From the NCBI GenBank assembly GCA_001795165.1, contig MGNS01000137.1, positions 1 through 11,377 of the forward strand: a DNA stretch of 11,377 nt, given 5' to 3'. Below are positions 7,663 through 11,377 of the stretch, in pieces (the first letter of the stretch is position 1; the number at the start of each line of letters is the position of its first letter). The stretch is from Chloroflexi bacterium RBG_16_57_11. GTDB taxonomy: Bacteria; Chloroflexota; Anaerolineae; Anaerolineales; UBA4823. The position numbers were made by a program, and so were the translations under genes. A model generated the notes under the pieces. It was given only the letters and a program-made list of their open reading frames with translations, searched no databases and was not told where the DNA came from.

Positions 7663-7977
7663 ATGACCCAGGTGAGCATCGGACGTGTGAAACGGGATAT
7701 CTCCGACCTGGTCAATCGCGTGGCTTACTCCGGAGAACGCATTGTACTGACCTCACGCGGCCGGCCTAAAGCGGCTTTGGTGAGCCTGCAAGATTATGAG
7801 CTGCTTCAGAAGGCCGCACAAGGCCAGGGATCTCGTGCCCAATGGCTGGTTGAGGCCCAAAAACTGGCTGACCGCATCCAGCAACGTCGCAATGGTGAAG
7901 TGCTGGATGTGGATGGGCTACTGGATGCCGACCGACGCGATCTGGACGCTCAAGCTGAAGCGCGCCTCCGCCTATGA
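7663..7977 (+). CDS. Phd/YefM-type antitoxin (type II toxin-antitoxin), toxin partner broken
   Basis: This 104-aa protein has the Phd/YefM antitoxin fold. The N-terminal DNA-binding half contains IGRVKRDISDLVNRVAYSGE (6-25) and RIVLTSRGRPKAALVSLQDYELL (26-48). The rest (about 55-100) is charged and helical, as expected for the arm that wraps the toxin. Such antitoxins bind and block their cognate nuclease toxin and repress their own promoter. TAGGAGA lies nine bases before the ATG, a good ribosome binding site. The reading frame appears intact. Its last residues, DLDAQAEARLRL, may be altered, because they overlap the fragment of the deleted toxin gene in another frame. It may still act as a DNA-binding autorepressor or neutralise a related toxin elsewhere. 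The family call is confident; function in the present state is inferred. Confidence 0.85.
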   Translation: MTQVSIGRVKRDISDLVNRVAYSGERIVLTSRGRPKAALVSLQDYELLQKAAQGQGSRAQWLVEAQKLADRIQQRRNGEVLDVDGLLDADRRDLDAQAEARLRL

Positions 7978-8101
7978 TTGTTATTATCTGGTCATTGCTG
8001 AAGCCCTGGAAGCCCAATTCTGGACTGCTGATCGACGACTTTTCCATTCGCTCGAACCGGAGCAGCTTGATTGGCTGCACTGGAGCGGGGAAGTTGTCTA
8101 G
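7943..8101 (+). pseudogene. C-terminal remnant of a PIN-domain (VapC-like) toxin
   Basis: In a frame different from the antitoxin, about 50 codons up to the TAG at 8099-8101 read like the last third of a PIN-domain ribonuclease. The pattern is ASAYDCYYLVIAEAL followed by FWTADRRLFHSL, close to the family pattern AYDAxYLALAE...LxTADxRL. The two late acidic metal ligands (the D of AYD and the D of TAD) are therefore present. The first two-thirds, including the first catalytic aspartate and a start codon, are missing. The piece overlaps the 3' end of the antitoxin gene, so an internal deletion has probably joined the antitoxin tail to the toxin tail. The left boundary is approximate. A nuclease cannot fold from this fragment alone. 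An open frame in this phase extends back to about 7796, but that part only shadows the antitoxin. Confidence 0.75.
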
Positions 8102-8129
8102 CTCGAAATCCGATTGAGAAGCAACAGAA

Positions 8130-8166
8130 AAGCCGGCAGACGTATTTGCTTGCCGGCTTATTTTTC
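8130..8166. terminator. Bidirectional intrinsic terminator between convergent genes
   Basis: AAGCCGGCA (8130-8138) and TGCCGGCTT (8151-8159) form a perfect 9-bp GC-rich stem with a 12-nt loop. On the plus strand ATTTTTC follows, a good U-tract for ending antitoxin-locus transcripts. On the minus strand the stem is followed by UUUUCUG, so it can also end yceI transcripts arriving from the right. It sits between the toxin remnant stop (8101) and the YceI stop (8188), where a shared terminator is expected. Confidence 0.85.
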
Positions 8167-8187
8167 ATTCACAAGCGCTTTCGGACG

Positions 8188-8988
8188 CTACGAGGGCGTC
8201 AACACAAAATCGGTCTCCAGCGCCATTGTCTCGCCCACATTGGCGACGAACGGCACACTGGGCACACTCAGATTAAAGTCGGATCGGACGATCGTCACCT
8301 TTGCCGATCCTACCAGACGCTCGGGTGATTCCACCATCACGGTTACATCAAAAGTCACCGGCTGGGTCACATCCTTGATGGTCAGATCCCCGGTCACCTG
8401 GAAGGTGTATGACTGGCCCGGTGCTGCGTTGCCACTCAGACCGGTGATCTGGGTTGGCTTGAAATTGATGAATTCATACTGGTCGGTGAACAGGATGCGG
8501 TTGCGGATCGCCTGGTTACGGCGGCTATCATCGGTCTCCAGAGTCCGTGCGTTGATCACGATCTCCCCGATTTGGGCTGTAGATAAGTCATTGAGATCCA
8601 CTGCTGCCTGGCCGGCGACCTGATTGCTCACGCCGATCACATCCTTGGGCTGGCCACGTAGCTCCTCATATATGACGAAGCGCACCTGTGATTCCTCCTG
8701 GCTGATCTGGTAGTTTACCGCGCTACCTTGTGGAGCAGCGGCAGGAGGGTCGCTTTCAGTGGCCGCCGGCGCCTCTGGCACGGTAGCTTCGGTTGGCTCC
8801 ACCTGAGTTGGGGCAGTAGTTGTTGTTGGGAGTGAGGTTGCACTTGCCGCGATTGCCAGGGTGGGCGCGCTGACCGGCGCGCTGGCGGCCTCGGTTTCGC
8901 CAAGTACAAAATCGTAAAGCCAGATGCCGCCCGCCAGCGCCATGACAACCAACACGACCGCGGCGATCAGCATGACAGTTCTGTTCAT
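8188..8988 (-). CDS. YceI-family protein, membrane-tethered
   Basis: This 266-aa protein has an N-terminal transmembrane or uncleaved signal segment (about 5-28), a low-complexity Ala/Thr/Pro linker (about 33-90) and a YceI domain (about 91-266). Features of the YceI lipocalin-like barrel include VNYQISQEESQVRFVIYEEL, the RRNQAIRNRILFTDQYEFINF stretch, then FQVTGDLTIKDVTQPVTFDVTV and the final LETDFVLTPS. YceI proteins bind long isoprenoid or other amphipathic molecules in the barrel; the ligand here is unknown. The tether and flexible linker would hold the barrel outside the cytoplasmic membrane. No lipobox cysteine is visible, so anchoring is by the hydrophobic segment. GGAGGAA five bases before the ATG supports the start. 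The gene is single, with its own promoter and terminator. Family confidence is high; its physiological role is not established. Confidence 0.93.
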   Translation of the reverse strand: MNRTVMLIAAVVLVVMALAGGIWLYDFVLGETEAASAPVSAPTLAIAASATSLPTTTTAPTQVEPTEATVPEAPAATESDPPAAAPQGSAVNYQISQEESQVRFVIYEELRGQPKDVIGVSNQVAGQAAVDLNDLSTAQIGEIVINARTLETDDSRRNQAIRNRILFTDQYEFINFKPTQITGLSGNAAPGQSYTFQVTGDLTIKDVTQPVTFDVTVMVESPERLVGSAKVTIVRSDFNLSVPSVPFVANVGETMALETDFVLTPS

Positions 8989-9008
8989 AATTCTTCCTCC
9001 AAATGTTG

Positions 9009-9029
9009 TGTCATGGAACTAACATGACA
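9009..9029. promoter_or_regulatory. Perfect inverted repeat in the yceI leader (candidate operator)
   Basis: TGTCATG (9009-9015) and CATGACA (9023-9029) are perfect inverted copies around a 7-base spacer. The dyad lies between the yceI -10 box (9041-9046) and its ribosome binding site (8994-9000), just after the predicted transcription start. That fits a repressor binding site for a dimeric regulator. As RNA it would form only a 7-bp hairpin without a U-tract, so a terminator is unlikely. The regulator is not identified. Confidence 0.45.
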
Positions 9030-9040
9030 TATTGGGCTGG

Positions 9041-9046
9041 ATTATA
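9041..9046 (-). promoter_or_regulatory. -10 box of the yceI promoter
   Basis: A perfect TATAAT is present on the minus strand, about 53 bases upstream of the yceI ATG, so the leader would be about 45 nt. The matching -35 region is weak: ACAATT after 17 bases, or TGAACA after 20. The promoter may therefore need an activator or another sigma factor. Confidence 0.45.
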
Positions 9047-9108
9047 CCTATTACTTGTTAGGAAATTGTTCAGGTCACCTGAGTAATTGATGAGTCCGGC
9101 ATCAAAGG

Positions 9109-9137
9109 TTGACACGATTAACCAACCGCTTTATGAT
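9109..9137 (+). promoter_or_regulatory. Strong predicted promoter of the 9219 gene
   Basis: A perfect TTGACA (9109-9114), exactly 17 bases of spacer and TATGAT (9132-9137, five of six) form a near-consensus sigma70 promoter on the plus strand. Transcription would start near 9144, about 75 nt before the GTG at 9219. It is divergent from the yceI promoter about 70 bp away. Confidence 0.6.
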
Positions 9138-9218
9138 GCAATGGAGTCCGGTAAATCCTTGATATGATACGTTTCCGATGAATAAATAGATTTATATAAC
9201 GTCCATAAAAGTTATGCT

Positions 9219-9830
9219 GTGATTGACATCTATCGTAAGCATTACGCCGAGCTGCAATTCGAACGCGCGGGACTGTTTGAGCTTGTGCAACAAACCTTCC
9301 ACAGCACTCAGGTGCTCTATCCAGGTTGTTTCGTGCACATAACGCCATCGCTTTATTTCCCGCATGTGGTCTACCTCGACCAGAGCCCTGAAGCTCAAAC
9401 CTTCTTTGCTGACTTGGAAAATGTCTCCCAATACGTAGATCGCAATAAGCGTTATCGTCGTTCGGCTTATATACGATTCATCGCCCAGGATTTCACCGAC
9501 CCGCTGCCCCTACCGCAAGGCAGCTTTGACCAGCTCATCTCACTTTTCACTGCTGGCGTTGCTTCCGCTTGCCAGGGCTATCTAAAACCCGGGGGTCTGC
9601 TGCTGACCAATCGTCATCAGGAGAACAAAATGATTGATTTTGAGCTGGTGTCCACAGTTCGCTATCGAAGCGGCAGGTACCGTTTGATTAAAGGCAACCA
9701 GGCTTTGCAGCCCGTTGCCCGAAGCGACCCCAAACAGATCTCGCGCTATCTTCGCCAGAGGACTCGTGGTCTCCAGTACTCCGAAAACGAAACTTACTTT
9801 CTGTATAAAAAAAGACGGTCGCAAGGTTGA
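9219..9830 (+). CDS. Methyltransferase-like Rossmann-fold protein lacking the usual SAM-binding glycine loop
   Basis: This 203-aa protein resembles the core of a class I methyltransferase but is degenerate. Where motif I (a GxGxG loop) is expected it reads YPGCFVHITPSLYFPHVVYLD (residues about 34-54). The acidic residue D54 after strand 2 is kept. RFIAQDF (86-92) and GSFDQLISLF (101-110) correspond to the later strands, and YLKPGGLLLTNRH (121-133) is the familiar loop before strand 5. The end (about 160-203) is basic. I recall uncharacterised bacterial homologs with the same MIDIYRKHYAE-like start, which supports the GTG at 9219; an ATG at 9214 meets a stop in two codons. There is no good Shine-Dalgarno sequence. 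The SRPBCC-fold gene follows 76 bp later and may be co-transcribed. Its activity and substrate are unknown, and it may not bind SAM in the standard way. Confidence 0.7.
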   Translation: MIDIYRKHYAELQFERAGLFELVQQTFHSTQVLYPGCFVHITPSLYFPHVVYLDQSPEAQTFFADLENVSQYVDRNKRYRRSAYIRFIAQDFTDPLPLPQGSFDQLISLFTAGVASACQGYLKPGGLLLTNRHQENKMIDFELVSTVRYRSGRYRLIKGNQALQPVARSDPKQISRYLRQRTRGLQYSENETYFLYKKRRSQG

Positions 9831-9906
9831 TGAGCTTACCTAGCCCGGCGGTATCCGTACCCATCCTTTGTCAATGATTAGATACTTTTCTTAAAGCGGT
9901 ATATCG

Positions 9907-10536
9907 ATGGATATTTTCCTCACTCTCCTCCTGTTCACAGTCATCCTCATCATTGTGTATTTCCTGTTACTTCGCCCTTGGATTCTAACCTGGGGTGCGA
10001 GCAAACAAGAAGTAAAAATGTCCCTTGTGGGTGATGAGGTCGTTCATAAGCCGCACTTTATCGCCACCCGCGCGGTGACGATTAATACACCTGCTGCCGA
10101 AGTCTGGCAATGGATCATCCAGATCGGCTCGGCCCGAGCCGGTTGGTATAGCCTGGATAGGATCGATAACGCAGGTGTCCCCAGCACGATGGAAATCCTG
10201 CCAGAGTTCCAGAAGATCGAGTTGGATTACTATATCCCCTTTACCCCGGACCAGAAAAATGGAATGTGGGTCAAGGATTTTCGCCACCCGGAGTTCATCC
10301 TTTGGTGGGACCGGAAAAGCAATGGCACCTGGGGCTGGTATCTGCAAGAATTCGAACGCGACCGCACCCGCCTGATTACCCGTTTGCGCACGCGCTACGA
10401 CTTCAGCTTTCCGTGGTTGATTTATTATCTGTTTTACGACTTCGGTGACATCGTGATGATGCGCAAATGCATGTTGGGGATCAAGCAACGTGCTGAGCTC
10501 CATCATGCATCTTCCAAGGAGAAGTCTGTGTCATAA
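9907..10536 (+). CDS. Membrane-anchored SRPBCC (START-like) fold protein
   Basis: This 209-aa protein has one strong N-terminal transmembrane helix (about 4-24), followed by a soluble domain of the SRPBCC or polyketide-cyclase/START-like type. The signature is RAVTINTPAAEVWQWIIQIG (residues 55-74), the usual first strand and helix, then ARAGWYSLDRIDN (76-88), a pattern I associate with membrane-associated members. Later come WGWYLQEFERDRTRLITRLR (142-161) and a hydrophobic aromatic stretch, FPWLIYYLFYDFGDIV (168-183), perhaps a second membrane-contacting helix. This fold encloses a cavity for hydrophobic ligands. Members with this layout are mostly uncharacterised, so no reaction is assigned. 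The start lacks a clear ribosome binding site. It is probably co-expressed with the gene 76 bp upstream. Fold confidence is good; function is open. Confidence 0.8.
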   Translation: MDIFLTLLLFTVILIIVYFLLLRPWILTWGASKQEVKMSLVGDEVVHKPHFIATRAVTINTPAAEVWQWIIQIGSARAGWYSLDRIDNAGVPSTMEILPEFQKIELDYYIPFTPDQKNGMWVKDFRHPEFILWWDRKSNGTWGWYLQEFERDRTRLITRLRTRYDFSFPWLIYYLFYDFGDIVMMRKCMLGIKQRAELHHASSKEKSVS

Positions 10537-10648
10537 GCGGGATCTTCCGGCTGAATGTCGGCATGATAATCTACTTTCGTGGTGAAATTACCTTGAGTAC
10601 CAGTGTAATCTCTATGCTGAGGTAGCAGGATATGACCGAATCTGTTCA

Positions 10649-11212
10649 CTATCCGTATAGAATCCAGGCTGTTCGACCGGCGATGATCACTGAGTAAAAA
10701 CCGCTCCAGCCGGAGAGGATAATCATCAGACCGCCAAGCAGGATCAGAAGCCAGAAACCGGCGATCACGCCGGGCAGAAAGCCCTCCAGCCTGGTCGAAG
10801 ATCCGGCCCCGCTCTTCGAGATCTCGAATTTTTCTGCGATTCCCTCAAAACCGATCTGCTTGTGTAGGTCCATCGCCAGGTGCTGGTTGCCAAAGGTGGA
10901 GAACCCCGGCAGCCTGGCTTCGATCGAGCGCAGCTGGTAGCGCCTGAAGCGGATATATTCGCCGTTGCGCGCCTGGACACGATTCCAGATATAACATACC
11001 GGTAATCCAAAGATAGATATCAGGATTGCCATCAATGCTTTGTCGCCCAGCGTATCGCCGAGGGTGATCAACGAGCCCAGCGCCACCAACAAGACCGTGT
11101 TCATCGTCAAGAAGGTATGGTTCCGCTGCTGGCGGAGATCGTCATCATGTTTCCATAGGTCGACGTTTACCTGATATTCGACCACCAGGTCGGGTCCGGG
11201 ATTTTCATCCAT
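10649..11212 (-). CDS. Small multi-pass membrane protein of unknown function
   Basis: I do not recognise this 187-aa protein with certainty. It begins with a charged cytosolic-looking segment (about 1-33) containing VDLWKHDDDLRQQRNHTF. Two close transmembrane helices follow (about 34-52 and 58-77). Next comes a basic, probably helical region (about 80-145, with EYIRFRRYQLRSIEARLPGF), then one or two C-terminal membrane segments (about 147-168 and possibly 169-185). A paired N-terminal hairpin plus a cytosolic helix is reminiscent of the RipA-type octameric membrane proteins and of SLATT-domain proteins, some of which act as membrane effectors of nucleotide-signalling defence. The resemblance is one of layout only, and no sensor or nucleotidyltransferase gene lies beside it. 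The start at 11212 is supported by AAGGAA upstream. It is convergent with the SRPBCC gene, and I see no clear terminator in the 112-bp gap. Confidence 0.75.
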   Translation of the reverse strand: MDENPGPDLVVEYQVNVDLWKHDDDLRQQRNHTFLTMNTVLLVALGSLITLGDTLGDKALMAILISIFGLPVCYIWNRVQARNGEYIRFRRYQLRSIEARLPGFSTFGNQHLAMDLHKQIGFEGIAEKFEISKSGAGSSTRLEGFLPGVIAGFWLLILLGGLMIILSGWSGFYSVIIAGRTAWILYG

Positions 11213-11267
11213 CGCTTAGTTCCTTTCCTTCATACATATTGATAATAGGTGATTTCAATCCACCACA

Positions 11268-11297
11268 ATCATACTTCTTCCAGCCGAATATTTCCAA
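11268..11297 (-). promoter_or_regulatory. Predicted promoter of the membrane-protein gene
   Basis: On the minus strand TTGGAA (11292-11297, four of six) and TATGAT (11268-11273, five of six) are 18 bases apart. The start of transcription would be near 11261, about 48 nt before the ATG at 11212. It is back to back with the plus-strand promoter at 11308. Confidence 0.4.
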
Positions 11298-11307
11298 TTA
11301 ATAACCC

Positions 11308-11337
11308 TTGACGAAAACCCATCTGCGATGGTACACT
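11308..11337 (+). promoter_or_regulatory. Promoter of a gene starting beyond the right edge
   Basis: TTGACG (11308-11313, five of six) and TACACT (11332-11337, four of six) are 18 bases apart. A TG one base before the -10 box gives an extended -10 element (TGgTACACT). Transcription would start near 11344, about 33 nt before the window end. Confidence 0.55.
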
Positions 11338-11363
11338 CTGTTTTGTATTAAGGATATATTAAG

Positions 11364-11371
11364 AAAGGAGG
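11364..11371 (+). promoter_or_regulatory. Full-consensus Shine-Dalgarno of the next gene
   Basis: AAAGGAGG is a near-perfect anti-16S match and stops six bases before the window ends. With normal spacing, the start codon of a plus-strand gene would fall at or just past the right edge. Together with the promoter at 11308-11337 this marks a well-expressed gene that is not itself visible. Confidence 0.65.
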
Positions 11372-11377
11372 CGCGTT

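Noticed and set aside
7974..8117. An ATGA overlap with the antitoxin stop that could start the toxin
   Set aside because: That ATG opens a frame giving a 47-residue product unlike any PIN protein. The PIN-like residues are in a different frame, so this overlap is coincidental.

Overview
This 11.4-kb window is an ordinary-looking bacterial chromosomal segment of mid GC content, with most genes on the minus strand. Several features fit an environmental Chloroflexota bacterium such as an Anaerolineae relative: a large secreted M6 (immune inhibitor A type) metallopeptidase, a fused ADP-forming acyl-CoA synthetase, a membrane-tethered YceI protein, a PadR regulator and a Phd/PIN toxin-antitoxin remnant. 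That assignment is inferred from gene content and protein style, not from a marker gene. I see no rRNA, tRNA, CRISPR array, insertion sequence, prophage or biosynthetic cluster.

Layout, left to right. At 1-344 (minus) lies a PadR-type regulator that runs off the left edge, with its own promoter and a dyad that may be an autoregulatory operator. At 521-3913 (minus) is a 1130-aa secreted M6 metallopeptidase, followed by a hairpin terminator. A gene-poor 613-bp stretch (3914-4526) holds a near-consensus promoter that would give this peptidase a leader of about 375 nt. At 4527-5330 (minus) is a class I SAM methyltransferase, 41 bp downstream of and probably co-transcribed with a 697-aa ADP-forming acyl-CoA synthetase (5372-7465, minus). 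The synthetase promoter overlaps a -35-like element upstream of a divergent Phd/YefM antitoxin (7663-7977, plus). The antitoxin runs directly into the C-terminal third of a PIN-domain toxin whose N-terminal part is deleted. A bidirectional terminator (8130-8166) separates this remnant from a convergent YceI-family gene (8188-8988, minus).

The YceI gene has a TATAAT box and a perfect 7-bp inverted repeat in its leader. Divergent from it, a strong promoter reads into a degenerate methyltransferase-like gene (9219-9830, plus), followed by a membrane-anchored SRPBCC-fold protein (9907-10536, plus). A small multi-pass membrane protein of unknown function lies at 10649-11212 (minus). The right edge carries two divergent promoters and a full-consensus Shine-Dalgarno sequence, so a plus-strand gene begins just outside the window.

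The genes do not form one obvious pathway. The most informative points are the decayed toxin-antitoxin locus, the long peptidase leader, the candidate operators in front of padR and yceI, and the methyltransferase-like protein lacking the glycine-rich SAM loop. I found no convincing new multi-gene system.
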